DNA from: Paenibacillus aestuarii
GTDB lineage: Bacteria > Bacillota > Bacilli > Paenibacillales > NBRC-103111
Length of the DNA stretch: 64,000 bases
Reading direction: 5' to 3'
Assembly (NCBI RefSeq): GCF_027789125.1
Contig: NZ_JAQFVF010000026.1
Coordinates: forward strand, 62,001-126,000
Part shown: positions 25,055 to 33,954 of the stretch, one piece after another
Layout of the letters: each line of letters starts with the position of its first letter
Numbering within the stretch: position 1 is the first letter of the stretch
Translations under genes and position numbers: made by a program
Notes under the pieces: model-generated
Seen by the model: only the letters and a program-made list of their open reading frames with translations
Databases searched by the model: none
What the model was told of the DNA's origin: nothing

Positions 25055-26842
25055 ATGAAGAGCGATTTTATCATGCATCCCCCGCATCCTGAGACGGAAT
25101 GGTCCGCATGTACGGGCTATTGTGCCTCTGCGGTACAAATAAAACCCAATCTGGATGTGCCTTTGAAAGATGCCAGTGTCTGCACAGGGCCGGATCAGTT
25201 GTACTATTTGACCGGGACGACGGATGGCGGCAAGGTGGAAATATGGACGTCCTCGGACCTGAAGGGTTGGACGGGGCCAACGGCTGTGTGGGATTTGGCG
25301 CAAGCGGGCACATGGCAACAAGCGAGCAAGGACTCTTCTGGGCTTTGTTCCCCGGAAATTCACGTCGCGAAGGGGACGTTCTGGATCACTTACGGGCTGC
25401 GCCAAGGAGGAACCGGCTTGCTGAAAAGCTTGTCCGCTACGGTGAAAGGCCCTTATCTTGACATGGGGCAAATGACAGCGGACGGGCATGATGCCTCTTT
25501 ATTTGAGGATGAAGACGGGGCTGTCTACTGGGTTTACGGCAATGGCCGAATTGCCAAAATGAAAGAGGACATGACCGGTCTGGAGGAACTTCCCCGCATG
25601 GTGGAAGTGCAGCCTTGGAAGGTGGCGGGGCGAGAGGATCATCCCTCCTACACAGGCAATTTGCAGGTAGGCGCATACGGCGCTTTTTTATACAAACGGG
25701 ATCGGTTGTACTATATGTTCTGCGCAGATCCGCTTGAAAGGATGGGGAGTGATGCCGTAGATACTTTTGTGGCGGTCAGCGAGTCGATCTAAGGTCCATA
25801 TAGCCGGAGATATTTGGCAATCCCCCATGGCGGACAAGTCACCTTATTTACGGGGCTGGACGATCAGCTGTATGCCTCTTTTACGGGTTGCGGTAGCTAT
25901 TCAGCAGTTGAGCACTATCCTGCCGTTGTCCCGATGACAATTGCAGGTCCAGGTTTCATTCGGCCGATCGAAGGCGTGGTGTTGGAAAAAGGGGCTGTCG
26001 GGAACCTTCAACCGGCCGGCGACTTGTTGATTCGCGATCCCCATATTAGCAAGGGACCGGATGGCATGTATTATTTGACGGGGACCTCCGATCAGCCACA
26101 TGGGGATTTCTGGTATGAAAATAATCAGCTTCACGTGTGGCGCTCAACGGATCTGCGGGTGTGGAGTCATGTAGCCAAGGTATGGGATTTATCCGAGAAT
26201 GGCACTTGGGAAAACAATATTTATGAGCATCCTTGTCTCTGGGCGCCGGAGATGATCTATCTGTATGGAACGTTCTGGATCACGTATTCGCTGCAAGGCG
26301 GCGGAACCGGCATGATCAAAAGCGTATCCGGCCAAGCGGAAGGCCCTTATATCGATATGGGTCGAATGACGAATACAGATATTGACTCCAGCTTGTTCCA
26401 GGATGATGACGGTCAAGTGTATTTTGTTTGGCAAGACGGTAAAATTGCCAGGATGAAGGCCAATATGACGGGCTTTGCCGAAGAGCCCCGCAAGCTGCTC
26501 TGTTCGGATGGTCAGCGTGTTGGCTATGAAGGGGCTTTTATCGTCAAATATAGAGGTAAGTATATTCTGGGTGCAGCGGAATGGAATGGCGATAAGCGGG
26601 TAGACGGCACGTACGATTTGATGTACGCCGTTGCAGATCACGTATATGGACCTTATGCCCCAAGGCGGCTGGCGGTTCCGCATGGCGGCCACGGCACGAT
26701 GTTTATCGATCGCGAGGGCAGACTCCTGTCAACGTTGTTTGGGAATGACCGGACCGCTCCATTCCGCACACGTGTCGGCATTGTGCGGCTTCAAGTCCAA
26801 GCAGATCGCGAGGGGCTATGCATAGCGCCGTGCAGTGAGTAA
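25055..26842 (+). pseudogene. Tandem two-domain GH43-like protein, interrupted by one in-frame TAA
   Basis: One reading frame of 596 codons encodes two homologous GH43-like beta-propeller domains but is cut by TAA at 25790-25792. Reading continues in the same frame with GPYSRRYLAIPHGG. The matching place in the second domain reads DHVYGPYAPRRLAVPHGG, so the TAA replaces a Tyr codon (TAT/TAC to TAA, one base). Each domain has the propeller Asp (PLKDASV; LIRDPHI) and the second Asp (HDASLF; DSSLF). The general-acid Glu in VGYEGAF (second domain) is Tyr in the first (VGAYGAF). No signal peptide is seen. It is a recent pseudogene, a stop-readthrough gene or a sequencing error. If translation restarts, the second domain (about 25814-26842) keeps a full triad. 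Confidence 0.85.
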
Positions 26843-26847
26843 TATTA

Positions 26848-26891
26848 AAACATGAATCAAGCTCGAGATCGGGCTGGGTTCATGTTTTTTT
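26848..26891 (+). terminator. Terminator after GH43-like gene
   Basis: AAACATGAA / TTCATGTTT arms with further pairing (AGC/GCT) inside are followed by a run of T. Confidence 0.85.
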
Positions 26892-26925
26892 CTTCGATAG
26901 CAGACATGGAAGGGGTTGCCGGTTT

Positions 26926-28704
26926 ATGAAGTTGACTTCTGTAAGAAAGTGGATTTCACCTGCGGGAAGCATCCAAGGGAAGATTTTTGTAGCCTTCAGT
27001 TTGGTTACGCTCATTGGCATCTCTGCTGTGACGAGTATCGTCTATTTATACATGAGAGAAACGGTGAAGAATAATGCGATTACTTCCGTTATGGAAAGCA
27101 TCCGCCAGGCGGACGAGTCTTTGAATATCCGATTGGAGGAAGTGAGCCGCTTAAATACGGTGGTCGCTACCAATAAAACGGTGCTGGATACACTGGAGAG
27201 CAAGACGGAGGAACCGAGCTACGAATGGTTTCAGGAGCAGAAGAGAATCGAGGAGTTTCTGTCTGCACTGATTGCTTACAAGCCGTACATTTCCCGAGCG
27301 GCCGTCATCGGCTTGAACGGGAAAGTGTTTTTCGTCGGCGCCCCTTGGCTGGACAAGACCGTTTTACACACACCGATGATGGAGGATTTGCTGCAAAATG
27401 GTTCCGGTCATGCTTATTTCCATCAAACCGGATTCAATAATTCCATTGTGACCGGACGCGAACTCCGCTATAACCGGCAGTTAATCGGGCTGGTGATGTT
27501 CGATCTGAATGACGAATTCATTAAGCGCATCTATGACGTCAAACCTACATCAGACAGCATGCTGTACGTGGTGGACAGAAAAAATGAATTTATTTATGAA
27601 CCGCAATCCAGCGTTCTGAAAAAGGAGCAGGTCACCCAGCTCAATCAGGAGTTGAGCGGTACTCATGGTGCCGTTGAAAAAGTGATCGACCAGAAATCTT
27701 ACCTCGTCGTCACGCGGGAATCCGACAGTACGGGCTGGTCTACGGTAGCCTTCGTGCCGATGAAGTCGTTATTAACGGAGACGGCGCGGATCCGTAATGT
27801 GCTGGCGACCGTAGCTATCATCGTGTTTATGATTATTGTCATCGGCACGCTGCAGGTTTCTTCAAGGATCACAAGAAATATTCGCCGGCTGAGGTCGATG
27901 ATGATGCATGTCATGGAAGGCAATATGACGCTGCCGGCGGTGGAAATTCGTTCCAAGGATGAAATTGGCCAGCTTTATCAGGTTTTCAAAAGCATGGTTG
28001 ATGAGTTAAAGCGCTTGCTTGAGGGCATCGTAGCGACAGAGAAGGAGAAGCGGGAAGCGGAGCTGGCGGTGTTGCAGGCGCAAATCCGGCCGCATTTTCT
28101 ATATAATACACTGAATACAGTCAAATACTTGGCGAAGCTTAATGGGGTACCGAATATCGTTGAAGTTTCTGAATCTTTAATCGAGCTTATGCGTGGTGTA
28201 TTAGGAAATACCAATGAGTTTCTCACCTTACAAGAAGAACTGCAGTACGTGCGAAGTTACGTAACGATCGAGAAATACAAATATGTCAAACCGATTCTGG
28301 TGAATATCGAAGTCGAACATGAAGGGCTTTTACAGGTCAGCGTACTGAAGTTAATGCTTCAACCGCTTGTGGAAAACGCTATCGTCCATGGCCTATCTTC
28401 CGCAGAGCATGAGGGTGTGATGCGAGTTCGCATCTACAAAGAGCATAATGAACTGCGCATCGAGGTCAGAGATAACGGCAAAGGGATGTCCCAGGAACAG
28501 ATTGACGCGCTGTTTGAAGTAAATAAAGTGCAAGCGTATACACGCTTTAGCGGCATGGGGGTTCGCAACGTGCATGAGCGCATCGTTCGCTTATTCGGGG
28601 AGCCTTACGGCGTCTTTGTTTATAGTGAGCCTGACAGCTACACCATGGTCCTGATCAGGTTCCCGCTGCTGCCGGGTACGGATGCAATCCATCAGGAGGG
28701 ATGA
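26926..28704 (+). CDS. Sensor histidine kinase, YesM type
   Basis: A 592-residue membrane kinase. It has a transmembrane segment at about 20-45, an extracellular Cache-like sensor to about 285, a second transmembrane segment (ATVAIIVFMIIVIGTLQV) and HAMP. The kinase core has His390 in RPHFLYNTLN, an N-box in QPLVENAIVHG and a G-box in RDNGKGM. It is followed 3 nt later by its response regulator. Downstream lie an Lpl-type importer and arabinan-active enzymes, so it probably senses arabino-oligosaccharides or related sugars outside the cell. The start at ATG 26926 is preceded by GGAAGGGG. Confidence 0.93.
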   Translation: MKLTSVRKWISPAGSIQGKIFVAFSLVTLIGISAVTSIVYLYMRETVKNNAITSVMESIRQADESLNIRLEEVSRLNTVVATNKTVLDTLESKTEEPSYEWFQEQKRIEEFLSALIAYKPYISRAAVIGLNGKVFFVGAPWLDKTVLHTPMMEDLLQNGSGHAYFHQTGFNNSIVTGRELRYNRQLIGLVMFDLNDEFIKRIYDVKPTSDSMLYVVDRKNEFIYEPQSSVLKKEQVTQLNQELSGTHGAVEKVIDQKSYLVVTRESDSTGWSTVAFVPMKSLLTETARIRNVLATVAIIVFMIIVIGTLQVSSRITRNIRRLRSMMMHVMEGNMTLPAVEIRSKDEIGQLYQVFKSMVDELKRLLEGIVATEKEKREAELAVLQAQIRPHFLYNTLNTVKYLAKLNGVPNIVEVSESLIELMRGVLGNTNEFLTLQEELQYVRSYVTIEKYKYVKPILVNIEVEHEGLLQVSVLKLMLQPLVENAIVHGLSSAEHEGVMRVRIYKEHNELRIEVRDNGKGMSQEQIDALFEVNKVQAYTRFSGMGVRNVHERIVRLFGEPYGVFVYSEPDSYTMVLIRFPLLPGTDAIHQEG

Positions 28705-28707
28705 GAC

Positions 28708-30324
28708 ATGTTTCGCGTATTGTTAGTGGATGATGACGCTTTGGCCAGACACGATGTGAAGAGTATGGTGGACTGGGAAAAGATGGGGTTTACCTTATGC
28801 GGCGAAGCGCATAACGGGGCTATGGCACTGTCCATGATGGAACAACAGCCTCCGCATATCGCGATTGTAGATGTGAGCATGCCGGTCATGAATGGGGTCG
28901 AATTGAGCCGAAGAATGAAGGAAAGTTTTCCGCAAGTGAAGATGATCATGCTGAGCAGTTTTGACGATTACGACTACGTGCGGACTTGTCTGATGAACGG
29001 GGCGATGGATTATTTGCTCAAGCATCGCTTGAACACGAGTGCGCTGCTCACGCTTTTGAATAAAGCGGTACAACAATTACAGCATGAAGAACGGGAACAA
29101 GAAGTGCGAAGCGCGCAAAGCAAAATGATTGAACGACTCAGCCCGGTGATTCTTCGTGAGCATGTGGCGAATTTGGCTAGAGATGTGCATGGAGCGGGCG
29201 AAGCTTTGCAGGCTTATGCACGGGATAACGATCTTTATCCACTCGCCTTAACGTACGTAACAGCAGTGATACAAATCGTACCTTTCCTGTTATTGACAGA
29301 GTCTTTAACCGATGTCCAAAAAAACCGCTTCGTGCAGCAGGCTACGGAAGTGATGCAGATGGCCGTAGGTGACATTCACAAGAGGACAGTCGGCTATGTG
29401 GGGGAGGGGCGGTTTATGGTTCTGTTCGCTTCGGAGGATCGAAGCGAGCATGCGGTGACTACGCAAATCAATCAAGCGATGAGCGCGCTTGCCCATTCCC
29501 TCGAAAAATTCCTCAACCTGAAATGCGTCTTTGCCTTGGGCACGCTTTGTGGCAGCTTGCGGCTGGTTGGCGCTAGCTACGCCAAAGCGAACCAGGACGT
29601 GGACGGCATGCTGGATCAGGGACTGCATGCATCTTCCCGCAGGGATTCCCTATATATGGAAGAGCAGAAGCAGCTGCTGCTATTCCTGGAGCAGTTGGAT
29701 CTAGAGCGAATGCACCAACTCATTGCCTCCGTCTTTGCTGATCTGCGCAGCCAGCCGGTTTACGCCAATCCGGTACAAGCGATTGTGAGCCAAATGCTGC
29801 AGCTTGTGGACATGACCTGGCAGCGGTATCATCCGCAAGCTTCGTTAGCCGATTATGAGCATGCGCCCGCGAGAAACGAGCTTGGACGAGTGGAAAGCGT
29901 TGCCGAGCTGGAAGGATGGCTGCTAGCTTACTATGCGCGTATGGTTGAAGCGATCAAGCAGCAACAGCAGCATACAGGAGGCTCGTCTTCAAAGCTTTCG
30001 CGCCATATCACGAAAGCAGTGCAATTCATTGCGGACCATTATGCCGCTAATATTTCATTGGACACGACGGCGAACGCCTTGAATTTGAACCCCTCTTATT
30101 TGAGCAGATTGTTCAAAGAGGAGACGCAAATGACGTTTACGGAGTATTTGAATCGGGTGCGCATTAAAAAGAGCTCCATGCTGATGGAATCGTCTTCCTA
30201 TGCCTTGAAACAGATCAGCAGTGAGGTCGGTTTTGTCAGTTACACGTATTTCTTCAAAGTGTTTAAAAGCATAACCGGCATGACGCCCCAGGCGTACATG
30301 GATCAGCTGAAACAGTCAAAATAG
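28708..30324 (+). CDS. Response regulator, YesN type (REC + AraC HTH)
   Basis: A 538-residue regulator. The receiver has DDD8-10, phosphoacceptor Asp55 in IVDVSMPVMNG and Lys in YLLKHRLN, where the usual Pro after Lys is His. A long linker is followed by a C-terminal AraC double HTH (about 435-535; LDTTANALNLNPSYLSRLF and ISSEVGFVSYTYFFKVF). AGGAGGG precedes ATG 28708. It is paired with the kinase upstream and is the likely activator of the transporter and glycosidase genes that begin at 30446. Confidence 0.93.
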   Translation: MFRVLLVDDDALARHDVKSMVDWEKMGFTLCGEAHNGAMALSMMEQQPPHIAIVDVSMPVMNGVELSRRMKESFPQVKMIMLSSFDDYDYVRTCLMNGAMDYLLKHRLNTSALLTLLNKAVQQLQHEEREQEVRSAQSKMIERLSPVILREHVANLARDVHGAGEALQAYARDNDLYPLALTYVTAVIQIVPFLLLTESLTDVQKNRFVQQATEVMQMAVGDIHKRTVGYVGEGRFMVLFASEDRSEHAVTTQINQAMSALAHSLEKFLNLKCVFALGTLCGSLRLVGASYAKANQDVDGMLDQGLHASSRRDSLYMEEQKQLLLFLEQLDLERMHQLIASVFADLRSQPVYANPVQAIVSQMLQLVDMTWQRYHPQASLADYEHAPARNELGRVESVAELEGWLLAYYARMVEAIKQQQQHTGGSSSKLSRHITKAVQFIADHYAANISLDTTANALNLNPSYLSRLFKEETQMTFTEYLNRVRIKKSSMLMESSSYALKQISSEVGFVSYTYFFKVFKSITGMTPQAYMDQLKQSK

Positions 30325-30391
30325 TAGAATGGAAAGTCATAAATGTTGAATCTGCCCTAAGAAATATTTCACTATACTTAAATCAACCCAT

Positions 30392-30405
30392 AGAAAACGC
30401 TTTCT
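30392..30405 (+). promoter_or_regulatory. cre-like site upstream of Lpl-type importer
   Basis: AGAAAACGCTTTCT matches the CcpA consensus WTGAAARCGYTTTCW in all but the first T. It lies 41 nt before the binding-protein start, so glucose repression of the arabinan operon is likely. Confidence 0.65.
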
Positions 30406-30445
30406 TACCGGGTGAAAACAACGACTTGAACGGAGGAACAAAAGA

Positions 30446-32038
30446 ATGAAAAGAAAATGGGGGACGGCACTGCTGAGCGCCGTTGTAGTGTCCAGTTTAA
30501 CACTGAGCGCCTGCAGCTCGAATACAGCGAATACGGCGAGTACGGCGAAAGAGGGAAATAACCAAGCGAAGGATACGAAAAGCGTGTCTTCCGATGGATT
30601 TCCCATCGTCAAGGATCCGATCAAGCTGAAGATGTTCACAAGAATTGCGCCAACCAATGGGCCGTTCAAGGATATGCCTGTGTTCCAGGACTATGAAAAA
30701 ATGAGCAATGTTCAAGTTGAATTTATCGAAGCGCCTACGGATGGCTTTAATGAGAAGAAGAACTTGTTGTTTGCTTCCAATGAGCTTCCTGACGCTATGT
30801 ATCGCTCAGGTCTTACACCTTTAGAGGCGATTCGCTACGGTTCCGCAGGTCAACTCATTCCGCTTGAGAAGCTGATTGATGCGTACGCGCCAAATTTGAA
30901 AAAGTTAATGGAAACGTATCCAGAGATTCGTTCCGCCATTACAACACCTGAAGGCCACATCTATGCCTTGCCGGGTATCGTAACTGTCAACGCTGCCAAA
31001 ACGGATAAGCGCTGGATGAATCAAGCATGGCTGAAGAAGCTGAATCTGAAGGAACCGCAAACGACGGATGAGCTTTACGAAGTGCTGAAAGCATTCCGGG
31101 ATAAAGATCCGAATGGTAACGGCAAGCAAGATGAACTTCCGATGACGGCACGGAACGGTCTCAGCATCGTCCCGATCATGGCTGGATCATTTGGATTGGA
31201 TTTTCAGTTGGGGTATAACATTAACCTGGAAAATGACAAAGTTAATATTTGGATGGGCAGCGATCGAAATAAAGAATTATTGATGTATTTAAATAAGCTG
31301 TATTCGGAGAAGCTGTTGGATCAAGAGCTGTTCACGCAGAAGGAAGCTCAATATCTGACGAAGCAAGGGACGGGAAATACCGGCTTCTTCTTCGATCAGA
31401 CGAACAATCCGATGCTGGATACGAAGGTAGCCGATCAATATATCGGGATTGCTCCTGTCAAAGGACCGCATGGTGACCAATTGCAGTTAGCAGCGCCTGT
31501 GCCAAGGGATTTCGGCGCATTCGCCATCACCTCGGTGAACAAGTATCCGGAAGCGACGATGCGTTGGATCGATTATTTCTATGGAGACGAAGGCTCCACG
31601 CTGCTGCGCTTCGGCCGCAAAGGCGATAACTATGAGATTCGGGATGGCATTCCTTACTATACGGACGCCTTCTTGGCGACAGGCAATCAATCCAAGATTA
31701 CCCCGTACGCCGGAGGCGGCGCGCCGCATCTGATCAGTGAAAAGGTCGCTTCGTATATCAATCCGCCGCAAGTTCAAGAAGCGCAAAAGAAACTCGATCC
31801 TTATATGCAGAAGATTCGTTATGCGTCCCCTATGTTTGATGAGCAAACCGCTCAACAGATCAATGTGCTGCGTAATGATATTGATAAATATTACGAAGAG
31901 CAAAGTACCAAATTTATTGCCGGCGCCCTTAGCTTCGATAAATGGGGTGAATTCCAGGCTACGTTAAAGAAAATGAAAATTGATGAACTGCAGAAGCTGT
32001 ATCAGGTCGCCTATGATAACCTCAAACAGCAAAAATAA
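30446..32038 (+). CDS. Lpl-type oligosaccharide-binding lipoprotein
   Basis: A 530-residue extracellular solute-binding protein of the large LplA type. The signal sequence ends in lipobox LSAC with Cys23, followed by a Asn/Thr/Ala-rich linker. Large binding proteins of this type usually accept oligosaccharides. The two permease genes follow after 28 nt. The start has CGGAGGAACAAAAG upstream, and a cre-like site precedes the gene. With GH51 and GH43 downstream, arabino- or arabinoxylo-oligosaccharides are the best-supported ligands, by context only. Confidence 0.93.
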   Translation: MKRKWGTALLSAVVVSSLTLSACSSNTANTASTAKEGNNQAKDTKSVSSDGFPIVKDPIKLKMFTRIAPTNGPFKDMPVFQDYEKMSNVQVEFIEAPTDGFNEKKNLLFASNELPDAMYRSGLTPLEAIRYGSAGQLIPLEKLIDAYAPNLKKLMETYPEIRSAITTPEGHIYALPGIVTVNAAKTDKRWMNQAWLKKLNLKEPQTTDELYEVLKAFRDKDPNGNGKQDELPMTARNGLSIVPIMAGSFGLDFQLGYNINLENDKVNIWMGSDRNKELLMYLNKLYSEKLLDQELFTQKEAQYLTKQGTGNTGFFFDQTNNPMLDTKVADQYIGIAPVKGPHGDQLQLAAPVPRDFGAFAITSVNKYPEATMRWIDYFYGDEGSTLLRFGRKGDNYEIRDGIPYYTDAFLATGNQSKITPYAGGGAPHLISEKVASYINPPQVQEAQKKLDPYMQKIRYASPMFDEQTAQQINVLRNDIDKYYEEQSTKFIAGALSFDKWGEFQATLKKMKIDELQKLYQVAYDNLKQQK

Positions 32039-32065
32039 GCGTCATGGACAGCTGGAGGGCTGCAG

Positions 32066-33022
32066 ATGAACAAATTGGCAAATATGGCGAGTGCCTCGTC
32101 TTCAACCCAAACGAGGCGCTCCAGCCTCTTGAGAGCGATGAGCAGCCGCTATGATCTCTACTTGATGCTGCTCATTCCGATCCTATGGTACCTTGTCTTT
32201 CATTATGGACCTTTGTACGGGCTGCAAATTGCCTTCAAAAATTTCAGTCCTGCCAAAGGGATCACCGGCAGCGCATGGGTGGGGCTGGATCATTTCAAGC
32301 GATTCATAGAATCGTATTATTTCTGGAGACTTCTCTGGAACACAGTTTCCATTAACTTATTCTCTTTATTGTTTGCTTTTCCAATACCGATCTTGCTGGC
32401 AGTACTCGTGACTGAAATCCGTAACAAGGCGTTCAGTAAAATTGTGCAAAACATTACGTATATCCCCCATTTCATTTCCATCGTCGTTATGGTCGGGATG
32501 CTGATGTTGTTTTTAGCTCCGCGAGGGGGCCCGGTGAACACGATTATTGAAGCATTTGGCGGAGAACCGGTACGGTTTTTCGATTCTGCGGCATGGTTCA
32601 AGCCGATTTTCATCAGTTCTAACATTTGGCAAAATATGGGCTGGCAGTCGATTATTTATATTGCAGCGCTAAGCGGAGTCAACCCGCAGCTGTACGAAGC
32701 GGCCAAGATGGATGGCGCTAGCCGATTACGGCGCATTTGGCACGTGTCCATTCCGGGGATCCTACCGGTTATCGTGATTTTGCTTATTCTCGATGTCGGA
32801 CATTTCATGAACGTTGGGTTTGAGAAAATTTTACTCATGCAAAATAATTTGAATTTGGAATCCAGCGATGTCATTTCCACATTCGTCTACTCGTCAGGGA
32901 TTTTAAAAGGGGAGTACAGCTATACGGCTGCGATCGGCTTGTTTAATTCCATCATCAACCTGGCGCTGCTATTGCTCGTGAATCGCTTTGCCCGTAAAAA
33001 GGCAGAAACAAGTTTATGGTGA
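32066..33022 (+). CDS. ABC permease, LplB type
   Basis: A 318-residue CUT1 permease with six predicted transmembrane helices. The N-terminus has the LplB-type YDLYLMLLIPILWYLVFHYGP-like start, and the EAA loop is LYEAAKMDGASRLRRIW. It pairs with the next permease and receives sugar from the lipoprotein before it. GGAGGGCTGCAG gives the ribosome site. No ATPase gene is in the operon. Confidence 0.94.
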   Translation: MNKLANMASASSSTQTRRSSLLRAMSSRYDLYLMLLIPILWYLVFHYGPLYGLQIAFKNFSPAKGITGSAWVGLDHFKRFIESYYFWRLLWNTVSINLFSLLFAFPIPILLAVLVTEIRNKAFSKIVQNITYIPHFISIVVMVGMLMLFLAPRGGPVNTIIEAFGGEPVRFFDSAAWFKPIFISSNIWQNMGWQSIIYIAALSGVNPQLYEAAKMDGASRLRRIWHVSIPGILPVIVILLILDVGHFMNVGFEKILLMQNNLNLESSDVISTFVYSSGILKGEYSYTAAIGLFNSIINLALLLLVNRFARKKAETSLW

Positions 33023-33036
33023 GGAGGGAACAAGTC

Positions 33037-33930
33037 ATGCAGCAGCTAACGCGCAAGAAAAGGAAGTCGGATGAAGTCATCTTCGATACCGTCGTTAACG
33101 CATTGGCGCTCCTTATCGTCGTCGTTGTCCTCTATCCGCTTATTTTTATCGTTAGCGCCTCCTTCAGTGATCCCGCACTGGTGCTGAATGGGGAAGTCGT
33201 CTTGCTGCCCAAACAGATTACGCTGGAGGCTTATCGGAACGTCATGCATAATGAGCAGATCTGGAACGGGTATGGAAATACTATTCTGTATACGGCTGTA
33301 GGCACGGCCATCAACCTGGTTATGACGACATTAGCAGCCTATCCGCTATCGCGACCTGATCTGCCGGGTCGGGGAATCATTATGTTTTTCGTTACACTTA
33401 CGATGTTCTTCAGTGGGGGTCTCATTCCGTCTTATTTGCTCGTGAAAAATTTAGGGATGGTCGATACGATGTGGGCGCTAGTCATTCCCGGAGCGATTGC
33501 CACTTATAACTTGATTGTGATGAGAACTTATTTTCAATCCAGCATTCCTTGGGAGATTCAGGAAGCGGCTCATATCGATGGCTGCTCGAATTGGAAGCTG
33601 CTTACCCACGTCATTTTACCGTTATCGAAGCCTATTTTGGCGGTGATGGTTCTCTTTTATGCGGTCGGTCACTGGAATTCGTTCTTCAATGCTCTGATTT
33701 ATATTCGCAGTAAGGATTTGTACCCGTTACAGCTTGTGCTGCGTGAAGTGCTGATGGTGAGCCAGGCGGATGCGGTGGACAGCAGTGTTGGGCTGGAATC
33801 CAAGATTCTGCTTGCTGAGAGTATCAAATATGTCGTGATAATTATTTCCAGCTTACCGGTGCTGCTGATGTATCCTTTTGTACAAAAGCATTTTGTGAAG
33901 GGCGTTATGATTGGTTCATTAAAAGGATAA
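33037..33930 (+). CDS. ABC permease, LplC type
   Basis: A 297-residue CUT1 permease with six helices and EAA loop IQEAAHIDGCSNWKLL, ending KGVMIGSLKG. The open frame begins at 33016, but GAGGAGGG at 33019-33026 stands just before ATG 33037 (MQQLTRKK), which is the likely start 14 nt after the previous stop. It is the second channel half of the Lpl-type importer. Confidence 0.94.
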   Translation: MQQLTRKKRKSDEVIFDTVVNALALLIVVVVLYPLIFIVSASFSDPALVLNGEVVLLPKQITLEAYRNVMHNEQIWNGYGNTILYTAVGTAINLVMTTLAAYPLSRPDLPGRGIIMFFVTLTMFFSGGLIPSYLLVKNLGMVDTMWALVIPGAIATYNLIVMRTYFQSSIPWEIQEAAHIDGCSNWKLLTHVILPLSKPILAVMVLFYAVGHWNSFFNALIYIRSKDLYPLQLVLREVLMVSQADAVDSSVGLESKILLAESIKYVVIIISSLPVLLMYPFVQKHFVKGVMIGSLKG

Positions 33931-33954
33931 TGAATGGAAGGAAGCGTTGAATGC

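Noticed and set aside
25814..26842. Second GH43-like frame as an independent gene
   Set aside because: It is in the same frame as the preceding one, begins inside conserved propeller sequence and has no convincing ribosome site. One interrupted gene explains it better.
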